Positions 33,438-41,755 of a stretch of 64,000 nt of DNA are shown here, piece after piece (the stretch's first letter is position 1; the number at the start of each line of letters is the position of its first letter). Below the pieces are notes generated by a model. That model did no database searches and was not told where the DNA came from. It was given only the letters and a program-made list of their open reading frames with translations. The position numbers were made by a program, and so were the translations under genes. The stretch comes from CBDDKZ01 sp965230415 (lineage in GTDB: Bacteria; Bacteroidota; Bacteroidia; Cytophagales; JAAEPT01): positions 5,332,001-5,396,000 of the forward strand of contig CBDDKZ010000005.1 in NCBI GenBank assembly GCA_965230415.1, written 5' to 3'.

Positions 33438-36362
33438 TCAAAAATTTATTGGTATAATTACTTCTACCCTGGTTCCGGTAGCTTGCCCTGAATCGTCGTA
33501 TTTATCCTGAACTTCTATTTCGAACATAAAACGTTTTTCCAGTCGTTTATTGAACAATTTAATACGTTCGTTTATGTTTTCCATGGCAGTTGACTCGTGA
33601 GTTGAAGAACGTTTTTGGCGAATCTTCTCTGCAGCTTTTCTACCAATTCCGTTATCATCAATAACGCATGAAAAGTGATTTTCGTCTTTTAACGCAAAAA
33701 ATACTTTCACCTCTCCCCTACTATCAGTACTTAAACTCGCCAAGCCATGCAGTATCGAATTTTCAACATAAGGTTGAATAAGCATCGAGGGTAATTTCAG
33801 CTCATTCAAGTCCAAGTTTGGTTCGGAATTTACTGAATAATCAAATTTGTGGTCAAAACGAAGTGCTTCAAATTCCAGGTATAAATTAAGTGTTTCAACT
33901 TCTTCTTTTAATGATAACACATTCGATTTTGAATTATTGAGAATCCTGCGCATGAGCTCTGCAAAACGTGCCAGGTATTTGTTGGCAGATCTTTTATCAT
34001 TAGTATTGATAAACTGTTGAATAGAGCTCATAGTATTAAAAAGAAAATGAGGATTCATTTGAGTCATCAACGCTTTATGTTCCAGGTTTATTAGTTGCCT
34101 TTCCATTCTGGTTTTTAGTTGCAAATTGCGATACCTCAAAAACACAACCACTAATACGAACAAACTCAAAACACTGATTAACAAAACTTTAAACCACCTT
34201 GTATACACAAAATACGGACTAATAGATAATTTAAACGTAGCTAAAGTTTTACTCCTTATTCCTGTTTTTGATATGGACATTACTTCAAAAATGTAATCAC
34301 CAGGAGACAATCGCGAATAGGTCGCATGTCTTTCGGCTGTACTTTGCCATTCCGTATCCACCCCAAGCATTCTATACCTGAATTCAACATCCCCGGCACT
34401 TTCAAAAGAAATAGCAGTAAAATGAATCTCCAGGTGGTCTTGCAGTTGATGTAATTCATATTTTGGTAATCTAATAGTATCCTTTCCGTTAATTTCTACC
34501 TTATTTATATAAATAGAAGGCGGGGATACGTTATTGATCAACTTGGTCCAATTAAAACCGGTCAACCCACCCAAAGTGGCCATATATACTAAATCATTGT
34601 TAAAGCATATATCATTTATTTCATTTGATAAGAGACCATCACTTTTCGAAAAATGTATTTTCTTTTCAATTTCAAGGTAATTAGTTAGCTGAAGTAATAC
34701 CGCACCCCGCTCTGTGGCTATCCAGCAATCGTCATCATAAAGGTTTATTTTATTGATAAAATTACTGGGTAATCCTTCCCCTTTTTTGAAGACAGCTACC
34801 TTGTCTCTATTATCAAAGACCACCATGCCGTGCCCATATGTACCTACAAATACAAATTCATCATTGATCTGAATATCTGAAATTCTATAGTTCAATAAGT
34901 TCAGATGCCTCTTAAACTTCATCACTTTATTGTATTTGTAAAAATACAAGCCATCCAGCGTACCTATAAAAATATCGCCTTCACTATTAGCATTAATGGC
35001 ATTTGAACGCACATTCCAAATTTTCTCAAAATTTATGGCTGCCTCCGTATATTCAAAAATGTAAGCACCTTCACTTGTTGCTAGTAGCACTTTATTCTTT
35101 TCAAAGCCATTCAAATCTTTGCAAGCACCTACTTCTCTAAACCATTTGAAATCGTTTCTTTGTTGATTATAAATAACCAGACCTTTATCGGTTGCTGCCC
35201 AAATATTTGAGTATTCATCTACAAATAGCGACCTTATTTGTGTTACCTTGGTCTCTGCATTATTTAAATCTACCTTGCTGGTGACTTTCCCATCATGATT
35301 CACAAAATTGACCTTCCCATCTCTACCGCCAATAATTACTCCGTGGTCTCTATATTTGGTTACGCAGTCAAAATGAGCATAAGACAAACCATCTTTTTGG
35401 TCCATTTTCCAGTAACCATTTGTCGTTTTGATAAAAACGCCATTACCTTTTGTGCTTACCCAAAAATTATTTTCTCGATCAATAAACAAATGATTTATTG
35501 AATACTGTTTGAGCAGCGTATCAGCTACCAGACTATTTAAAGTGACATTTATTTGCAACAAGCCTGCATTATTTGTTCCCAACCAAAAATTATTGGATCC
35601 CACCGCAGCTACGCAACGCACTTCATTTTCGCTTATAACATCTCCAATTGTATAAGCGCCTCCATGTCTCAATGAACCAATGAAGTCTTTTCCGTCTTTT
35701 GTTTTGATCAGGCTTTCCGATTGATCATTGCACCTTTTGGGTGCAACGCTTATGGCAAAATCCAGCTCTTTCATCTGGAGAAACGAAGTTTCCTTAAATA
35801 GCAGTTTATTATATTTTTTCCAGGCAATTAAAGAATCTCCATCATGTTCTGAAAAGTAACTGATTTGATTATAGATGGCGTTTGTAAAATGTTCAATAAG
35901 TACCAGGTCTTTTGTGACTACTTTTAAGCCCTCGTTTTGACTGGCCATCCATAAATTGCCGGCCTTATCCTGGTAAATATCTCTTAAATAAAAGCTAAAA
36001 TTAAGCGTTGACAACCTCGAATCATTGTGCTCATTATATAAACGGCCATCCAAATAATAGGACAATTTACCATTGAAGCTCAGAAACCAAATCCTTCCTT
36101 CGCTATCCTCTCTGGTACCAAAAATTTCGTCATCAGCCAAGCCATCTTCGGAAGTAAATGTCTCGAAATTTGCTCCATCAAATCTATTAACACCATTTTC
36201 TGTGGTAACCCAGATATAACCGTATTGATCCTGATTACACTCATATACGGAATTACTGGCTAAACCTTGATCAATTGAATAATTATTAAAAACTGCCACC
36301 TGGCCCCAGCTATTGTAGAGCAAAAAACTTAAAACGAGTAAAACTACAATTCGATCGCCCAT
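33438..36362 (-). CDS. Two-component propeller sensor histidine kinase (LytS-type)
   Basis: 974 residues. Signal peptide ~1-20. Residues ~25-640 are two-component-regulator propeller repeats (D-Q-Y-G-Y-I-W-V-T-T-E-N-G-V, D-R-E-N-N-F-W-V-S-T, D-E-Y-S-N-I-W-A-A-T-D-K-G-L), about fourteen blades making two propellers. A Y_Y_Y domain follows (~650-725: F-R-Y-R-M-L-G, L-S-P-G-D-Y-I-F-E-V). A membrane segment lies near 735-755. The cytoplasmic part is a His_kinase (LytS-like) domain with M-N-P-H-F-L-F-N and N-box P-Y-V-E-N-S-I-L-H-G-L. The sensor binds something in the periplasm; in gut Bacteroidetes such sensors read polysaccharides, but this one lacks an HTH and passes the signal to the adjacent LytTR protein. 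Confidence 0.93.
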   Translation of the reverse strand: MGDRIVVLLVLSFLLYNSWGQVAVFNNYSIDQGLASNSVYECNQDQYGYIWVTTENGVNRFDGANFETFTSEDGLADDEIFGTREDSEGRIWFLSFNGKLSYYLDGRLYNEHNDSRLSTLNFSFYLRDIYQDKAGNLWMASQNEGLKVVTKDLVLIEHFTNAIYNQISYFSEHDGDSLIAWKKYNKLLFKETSFLQMKELDFAISVAPKRCNDQSESLIKTKDGKDFIGSLRHGGAYTIGDVISENEVRCVAAVGSNNFWLGTNNAGLLQINVTLNSLVADTLLKQYSINHLFIDRENNFWVSTKGNGVFIKTTNGYWKMDQKDGLSYAHFDCVTKYRDHGVIIGGRDGKVNFVNHDGKVTSKVDLNNAETKVTQIRSLFVDEYSNIWAATDKGLVIYNQQRNDFKWFREVGACKDLNGFEKNKVLLATSEGAYIFEYTEAAINFEKIWNVRSNAINANSEGDIFIGTLDGLYFYKYNKVMKFKRHLNLLNYRISDIQINDEFVFVGTYGHGMVVFDNRDKVAVFKKGEGLPSNFINKINLYDDDCWIATERGAVLLQLTNYLEIEKKIHFSKSDGLLSNEINDICFNNDLVYMATLGGLTGFNWTKLINNVSPPSIYINKVEINGKDTIRLPKYELHQLQDHLEIHFTAISFESAGDVEFRYRMLGVDTEWQSTAERHATYSRLSPGDYIFEVMSISKTGIRSKTLATFKLSISPYFVYTRWFKVLLISVLSLFVLVVVFLRYRNLQLKTRMERQLINLEHKALMTQMNPHFLFNTMSSIQQFINTNDKRSANKYLARFAELMRRILNNSKSNVLSLKEEVETLNLYLEFEALRFDHKFDYSVNSEPNLDLNELKLPSMLIQPYVENSILHGLASLSTDSRGEVKVFFALKDENHFSCVIDDNGIGRKAAEKIRQKRSSTHESTAMENINERIKLFNKRLEKRFMFEIEVQDKYDDSGQATGTRVEVIIPINF

Positions 36363-36408
36363 GAATTACAGTACATTTAAGTTAAAAACAGCCTTACTAT
36401 TTTTTTAA

Positions 36409-37017
36409 TCAAAATTCATATTTAAACCATTGCCAATGATGTTCAGCAAATTCCAAGAATTCGGGTTTTTCATGAAATTGAGGTATAATATTTTCTTTTC
36501 CTCCTGCGTCACCAACTACGGTTGTACCTGAGATTTCGTATTTCTTTTTATGCTCAAGCATATACAGCGTTTGGTTAAGCGGGCTCATCCCTGTTCTGCA
36601 ACCATATCTAAAAATAAAGGTAACTTCACCAATTCCATCATTGTCAAAGTCTGATACGTAAAATGATTCTTTTATTGGTATTATAGAGAGATCTTCATTA
36701 CACTTCTCTTCTATTTCTTCCAAATCGTGAAGTTCGTTGATTTGATCACCGACCATAAAGAAATGTCGCAGCTGCATTTTTATGATGTCATTTTTTTCTT
36801 CCATCAGGCATACAAAAAAATTCAGCCCGTTTTTATCGCGCCAGCGCCTTCCATCGATAACCTTACCTTGATAATTCCAGTTTGGTGGCAGGTCAGATTG
36901 ATCGAAAGTCAGCACTTTCACTCTGTCACTGTTTTGGTTACAGGCGTTCACCCGGTTAGTGCTTCCTAAAGCCAGACTGATGAACACCCCAATAATTGCT
37001 TTTGTAAAAATTCCCAT
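36409..37017 (-). CDS. Exported protein of unknown function
   Basis: 202 residues. A signal peptide of about 25 residues ends near V-N-A (C26 follows). The mature protein has a FG-GAP-like acidic motif Y-V-S-D-F-D-N-D-G-I-G-E-V near 120, then F-I-F-R-Y-G-C-R-T-G. A vague memory links the D-N-D-G segment to small exported Bacteroidota proteins, some called surface polysaccharide biosynthesis, but I cannot support that name. It lies 46 bases upstream of the two-component kinase on the same strand and may be in its operon. Confidence 0.55.
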   Translation of the reverse strand: MGIFTKAIIGVFISLALGSTNRVNACNQNSDRVKVLTFDQSDLPPNWNYQGKVIDGRRWRDKNGLNFFVCLMEEKNDIIKMQLRHFFMVGDQINELHDLEEIEEKCNEDLSIIPIKESFYVSDFDNDGIGEVTFIFRYGCRTGMSPLNQTLYMLEHKKKYEISGTTVVGDAGGKENIIPQFHEKPEFLEFAEHHWQWFKYEF

Positions 37018-37059
37018 CTTCCGTTAATTATGTAGAAAACTCTTTTATATGTATGAAAG

Positions 37060-37090
37060 TAAAAGCTAAACCTAAACCGGTTTAGCTTTC
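37060..37090 (-). terminator. Terminator after fabD
   Basis: AAAGCTAAACC (37062-37072) pairs perfectly with GGTTTAGCTTT (37079-37089) around a 6-base loop. On the minus strand the hairpin follows the fabD stop and is trailed by a few T. An 11-bp stem. Confidence 0.7.
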
Positions 37091-37095
37091 CTTAA

Positions 37096-37971
37096 TTATA
37101 TCGACATGACGCTTGCTTCGCGATCAATTTTTCTGATTAGTCCCTGTAATACTTTTTTATTGGGACCACACTCGATGAAAACTTCTGCTCCGTCTTCAAT
37201 CATCTTTTGAACTGTTTGAGTCCACTTAACCGGTGCGGTGAGCTGTGCTATTAAGTTTTGTTTAATAGTAGCTATATCTGAAGAAGGTTGTGCATCTACA
37301 TTTTGGTAAACCGGACAAACCGGATCACTGAAATTGGTTTGTTCTATAGCATTCTGCAATTCCACTTTGGCAGATTCCATTAATGGTGAGTGAAAAGCAC
37401 CTCCTACCGGCAATGGCAACGCACGTTTCGCCCCGGCTTCCTTTAGTTTTTCACACGCCAATTCTATTCCTTTCATAGAACCGGAAATCACTAATTGTCC
37501 GGGACAGTTATAATTAGCAGCAACTACAACTTCATCAATTGCTGCACAAATGTCTTCAACTACCTGATCTTCAAGCCCTATTATCGCAGCCATTGTCGAT
37601 GGATTTTCTTCACAGGCTTTTTGCATGGCCATGGCACGCTGAGCTACCAATTTGAGGCCATCTTCAAAACGTAAAGCGCCATTAGCTACCAATGCGGATA
37701 ATTCGCCTAAAGAGTGACCTGCAACCATATTGGGTGCAAAGTCCGACTCACAGGAAGCCAATACAACCGAATGTAGAAATATAGCAGGTTGTGTGACTTT
37801 CGTTTGAGTTAATTCTTCCGGAGAGCCTTCAAACATGACATCAGTAATTTTAAACCCCAACAAATCGTTCGCATCTTCGAACATTTGTTTTGCTTTGTCT
37901 GAAGAGTCGTAAAGGTCTTTACCCATTCCAACAAATTGGCAACCTTGACCTGGAAACACGTATGCTTTCAT
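37096..37971 (-). CDS. fabD: Malonyl-CoA:ACP transacylase
   Basis: 291 residues from ATG 37971. It loads malonate on acyl-carrier protein for fatty-acid synthesis. Motifs: V-F-P-G-Q-G-C-Q near the N-terminus, the nucleophile in A-G-H-S-L-G-E, Q-R-A-M-A-M-Q, G-A-F-H-S-P-L-M with the catalytic His, and E-C-G-P-N-K-K-V-L at the end. The in-frame ATG at 37992 lies within a hairpin of the leader and adds a 7-residue basic extension; M-K-A-Y-V-F-P-G is the family-like start. It stands alone, not beside other fab genes. Confidence 0.95.
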   Translation of the reverse strand: MKAYVFPGQGCQFVGMGKDLYDSSDKAKQMFEDANDLLGFKITDVMFEGSPEELTQTKVTQPAIFLHSVVLASCESDFAPNMVAGHSLGELSALVANGALRFEDGLKLVAQRAMAMQKACEENPSTMAAIIGLEDQVVEDICAAIDEVVVAANYNCPGQLVISGSMKGIELACEKLKEAGAKRALPLPVGGAFHSPLMESAKVELQNAIEQTNFSDPVCPVYQNVDAQPSSDIATIKQNLIAQLTAPVKWTQTVQKMIEDGAEVFIECGPNKKVLQGLIRKIDREASVMSI

Positions 37972-37990
37972 AAATCTTTTTACAATTTTC

Positions 37991-38035
37991 ATAAGCTGCC
38001 TACCGTAACAGCTTATATATTAATCTACAAATATA
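37991..38035 (-). promoter_or_regulatory. fabD -7 box and leader hairpin
   Basis: On the minus strand TATATTTG (38035-38028) matches TAnnTTTG. The leader then holds ATAAGCTG / CAGCTTAT (38016-38009 and 37998-37991), an 8-bp stem with a 10-base loop, about 20 bases before the ATG. It could damp translation or mark a regulated leader. No well-spaced TTG was seen. Confidence 0.45.
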
Positions 38036-38041
38036 AATGAT

Positions 38042-40726
38042 TTATCTTACAATGAGGACCCACCCTTTTCGATGTTCTGAAGAATCATCCGGATCTATGG
38101 CGATGATCTTTATTTCGGCTTCATAAAAATAAACACCGGCAGCCAATTCTTTGCCCTCTGAATCGCGTCCGTCCCAGTTTATTTGAGGATCTCCCTGATG
38201 TTGAAACACCAATTGTTCCCATCTGTTATAAACCTTAAAATCCACAGACTCCACAAACCGGACCAGCGGAATCGGATAAAAGGCATCATTAAACAAATCT
38301 CCATTGGGAGTAAATACGTTGGGAAGTTCGTAACAAATACAATTTTCATTGCATACGGTATTACTTGGATTACTTTTTAGACCAAAGGCATTCTGCGCTT
38401 CGATATAATAACAACCGGCATAGGAATCCAGGTCTTCATGTGTAAACCTCAATGAATCAACATTCACATGACTATGAATAAGTTCAAAATCATCGGCCAG
38501 ACTTTTCCGATAAAATAAATTATAGCTCACTATATTTTCTTTCAATGAATCACAAAAGTCCGTATCAGGCAGAGACCAACTGAGTTCATTTTCAATTTCC
38601 AAATTGGCATTTGCGGGACTACACCAATCAAAGTCACCATCACAAATATTGGTCTTTATACTTAATATTGGGGTACAAGGAGGTGTATCGTCAAAAGGAA
38701 CGACACAGACCATGTTGGTATAATTAATAAAAGAACCAAGGTTTGTATCGATGCATAAGACATGTGCTGTTTCTAGCAAAAAGCAAAGTGTATCGCCATT
38801 GTTGAGGTCATTAATTGTTACACTTTGTTCACCACCTGTTAGCGTCGTCAGCAAAACAGTATCTGAATCAATTATTTGCCAAACATTTTGTTGAAGCGAG
38901 TCTGGTGTATGCCAAAAATTATTCATTTCCCAAGTCAATGTAACACTTCTGTCACCACCTTGTCCGTTTAAGCGAATAGCGTTTGCCGGCCAGGATGTCG
39001 CTTCCTCATTTGCACCGCCATTATAGCTAAAAATCACTCGGTAAGAGTAAGTACTATCTCGTGTGTTTAAGCCGGTATCTATGAACGACGAGTCAAGCAG
39101 ATTGTCCATGGTGAAAGTAGCAATGGTGGTAAAGTTATCACCATTAGGGTCACCGCGTTGAAGCTTGTATTCATAAGGACCTGGATTTGCCACGGTATCG
39201 TAATCAAGTGGTGCTAACCAGGCTACTAAAATTTCCCCGTTAAGCGAATCGGTTATAAGTACCGAAATCCTGTTCACGATAGGAGCTGTACTCGCCACAG
39301 CGTCACAAACGACATCGGAGGCGCGACTAAAGCCGCGTGCAGGTGGGTTTATCCGTACGACAATAAGGTAACAATATTGTTGCCCTGGAACCAACCCCAG
39401 CCCATCGTTATTATCGAAAAAAGTGGTCGGTTCTCCACGCTCAACCTCCCCGATTTTAACAAAGCCCCACTCGGGTAAGACTCCCACCGTACAGGAGTCC
39501 CTGACAATCCTGCTTGAATCGCAATCGCTGCGGTAAATTTCAAAAGCTTGTAATTGCTCATTACAAATATAGGGATCCCAATCCAGTTGTATGCCATCCT
39601 GTAATGACAGAGATAATAAACCGGTAACGGGCGGTGCCAACACTCTTATTTCCGAAGATTCAATATCTGTAAGGGCTACCGGCTCATCTCGGTCATTGGC
39701 CTTAAAAACAGTATAGAAAGGTTGATTCCTTATATCTTCACAGCCGGTTTCCCATTCCAATATGCCTGTGATCTTACCATTCGTGTCCATACTCATGTCC
39801 AGGATCGCCCCATTTTCAGCTACACCACTGAACATACTTAACTCCAAACTATTAAGTCTGCTATCATCAGTGTCGAAAGCAAAAACAGTATCGGTTATAG
39901 TAGAACCCGCCACACCACATAGCGGTTCATGAATTTGAACGACTGGTGGCGTGTTATCATTATTTTCAATTAAAATTTGCATGTCTCTCACCACAAATCC
40001 TATACGCGCACCATCTCTGTACTCACTCACCATAATGGCAATATTATATTCTCCTGGCTCAGGAGGTGCATCCCAGACCACATCACCGGTAATCGGATCA
40101 ACGGTATAAGTCACCCCTGGAAAATCATCTAATTCAGAATAGCCATTGATGGTGGTACCAGGACCAGACATTGGCGTTACTTTTTCAAATACCAGACTGT
40201 CACCATCAATGTCGTAAGCACCGGGGTTATGCGTATATACCTGCCCCACTACTCCTCTATCGATGGGAGGCACCGTCAAAATAGGCGAATGATTACCTGC
40301 TGTGTTATTGTTCTTGAAAAAAAAGGATTCAATATAAATGGATTCATTAACAGAATTCTGAATGTTTACTATTCCGGCATTTCTGTTATCACCCCTGAAC
40401 TGAACAACAATGTTGGTGTTTGCGGGCAACGTTTCAGTAAAGCGATAGGTATATTTTATTGTATTTTGGTCGAGCACTTCGGGAACTGGACTACCTACAA
40501 CAGTTGTCTCATCTGAGTTCAGATAAGTAAAAGTCTGCGTATCCATAAGCGAAGGATCACTACCATTCACTGCATAGGCTGTTAAAATAATTTCATATTC
40601 ATTGCCTCCCAGGTGATTAATCACCATATCGGCAGCTCTCAAGTGTGTAGCTTCCAGATGTAAGGACCTGCCTAACAAGCCCATAATAACAAGTAAGATT
40701 CGAAGCTTTGAATTCTTCATACTCAT
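38042..40726 (-). CDS. Multi-domain surface protein with T9SS type B sorting domain
   Basis: 894 residues. Signal peptide ~1-26, then A-T-H-L-R-A-A-D, an opening I recall from other gliding-type proteins. Residues ~130-270 hold a putative Ig (P-x-x-D-x-D-G-D-S-L-x-F-E). About 370-790 are fibronectin-III-like modules (L-S-L-Q-D-G-I-Q-L-D-W-D, E-I-L-V-A-W-L-A-P, S-V-T-L-T-W-E). The final ~90 residues are the type B signal: L-P-N-V-F-T-P-N-G-D, V-Y-N-R-W-E, N-W-D-G-R-D and A-A-G-V-Y-F-Y-E. W-G is replaced by W-E in the third motif. Likely displayed on the surface. Not in an obvious operon. Confidence 0.87.
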   Translation of the reverse strand: MSMKNSKLRILLVIMGLLGRSLHLEATHLRAADMVINHLGGNEYEIILTAYAVNGSDPSLMDTQTFTYLNSDETTVVGSPVPEVLDQNTIKYTYRFTETLPANTNIVVQFRGDNRNAGIVNIQNSVNESIYIESFFFKNNNTAGNHSPILTVPPIDRGVVGQVYTHNPGAYDIDGDSLVFEKVTPMSGPGTTINGYSELDDFPGVTYTVDPITGDVVWDAPPEPGEYNIAIMVSEYRDGARIGFVVRDMQILIENNDNTPPVVQIHEPLCGVAGSTITDTVFAFDTDDSRLNSLELSMFSGVAENGAILDMSMDTNGKITGILEWETGCEDIRNQPFYTVFKANDRDEPVALTDIESSEIRVLAPPVTGLLSLSLQDGIQLDWDPYICNEQLQAFEIYRSDCDSSRIVRDSCTVGVLPEWGFVKIGEVERGEPTTFFDNNDGLGLVPGQQYCYLIVVRINPPARGFSRASDVVCDAVASTAPIVNRISVLITDSLNGEILVAWLAPLDYDTVANPGPYEYKLQRGDPNGDNFTTIATFTMDNLLDSSFIDTGLNTRDSTYSYRVIFSYNGGANEEATSWPANAIRLNGQGGDRSVTLTWEMNNFWHTPDSLQQNVWQIIDSDTVLLTTLTGGEQSVTINDLNNGDTLCFLLETAHVLCIDTNLGSFINYTNMVCVVPFDDTPPCTPILSIKTNICDGDFDWCSPANANLEIENELSWSLPDTDFCDSLKENIVSYNLFYRKSLADDFELIHSHVNVDSLRFTHEDLDSYAGCYYIEAQNAFGLKSNPSNTVCNENCICYELPNVFTPNGDLFNDAFYPIPLVRFVESVDFKVYNRWEQLVFQHQGDPQINWDGRDSEGKELAAGVYFYEAEIKIIAIDPDDSSEHRKGWVLIVR

Positions 40727-41044
40727 ATAAGTATGCTAATATAACGCAAGAAACAGTGAATACATACATTTCATATTGATATAATTGTTAGATGTCAGGA
40801 AATAGTTATCAACAAGCTGTTATTGTCAAAATAAGATCACGGTATTGGCGCTAGTAATATCACCAAGACGACATTTCGTAAAATTACTTATTAGATAAAT
40901 AACACAATATGTCGGTAATTTTCTTATTAGTAGGAACATAGCACACTCTCACTATTTAGAACAGTTAAAAATAAGCTTGTTCACATTGATTACTAGTAAT
41001 TCCGGATGTAAATTGCCGAAGTTTTAAACTAATAACATTAAACA
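40727..41044. other. Divergent intergenic region before sdhC
   Basis: 318 bases between the T9SS gene (-) and sdhC (+). AT-rich with no open frame of note. An inverted pair, AAAATTAC (near 40882) and GTAATTTT (near 40917), is separated by about 30 bases and each is followed by CTTATTAG. No TAnnTTTG match was found on either strand, so the sdh promoter must deviate from that form. Confidence 0.5.
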
Positions 41045-41743
41045 ATGAGTTGGTTCGCTGACACTATTAATAGCTCTTTGGGTCGAAAGTTACTCATGTC
41101 CGTAACGGGATTAGGGCTAACTTTATTTTTATTTAGTCATTTAGTGGGAAATTTGTTCTTACTACTCGATGACGGAGGTGCGACTTTTAACGAATATGCC
41201 CATAATTTTAAAGGCAACCCACTTATTATCATAGCTGAAGTGGTCATTTTCAGTGGATTTATCATCCACATTATTGATGGTATATTGTTAACACGCAAAA
41301 ATAAAGCGGCACGAAAAACAAATTATGCTTACAAAAAAAGTGACAACCCGGGCGTAAGCTGGAACTCGAAACAAATGTCCTTAATGGGCATTCTTTTCTT
41401 ATTATTCTTTATTTTACACATCTCTCACTTCTTTTTAAAGTCTAAAATTATTGATTATGATGATTCGATAAGTATGACCGTTGTAAATGGGGTGGAAATG
41501 GACAATTTATATGCTTATGTATTGCAGTCGTTCAGTGTATGGTGGTATACGCTTATTTACCTGATTGCCATGGTAATTCTTGCCCTACATCTCAACCATG
41601 GATTCCAAAGTGCTTTTCAGTCTTTGGGTGTTCGTCATGTAAAATATACTCCAATTATTAAGAAAGTGGGCACATTTATTTCCATAGTGGTTCCTGCTGT
41701 GTTTGCCGCTATACCTTTAGTATTATTTATTAAAAGCCTATAA
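41045..41743 (+). CDS. sdhC: Succinate dehydrogenase cytochrome b subunit (b558 family)
   Basis: 232 residues. Five membrane segments are expected. His residues in F-L-F-S-H-L, I-I-H-I-I-D, I-L-H-I-S-H and L-H-L-N-H-G-F are candidate haem ligands. The opening S-S-L-G-R-K-L-L-M-S-V-T-G-L is typical of the Bacteroidota single-anchor type that binds two haems. It anchors SdhAB to the inner membrane and passes electrons to menaquinone. sdhA follows 12 bases later. Confidence 0.92.
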   Translation: MSWFADTINSSLGRKLLMSVTGLGLTLFLFSHLVGNLFLLLDDGGATFNEYAHNFKGNPLIIIAEVVIFSGFIIHIIDGILLTRKNKAARKTNYAYKKSDNPGVSWNSKQMSLMGILFLLFFILHISHFFLKSKIIDYDDSISMTVVNGVEMDNLYAYVLQSFSVWWYTLIYLIAMVILALHLNHGFQSAFQSLGVRHVKYTPIIKKVGTFISIVVPAVFAAIPLVLFIKSL

Positions 41744-41755
41744 CAACGATTACAG

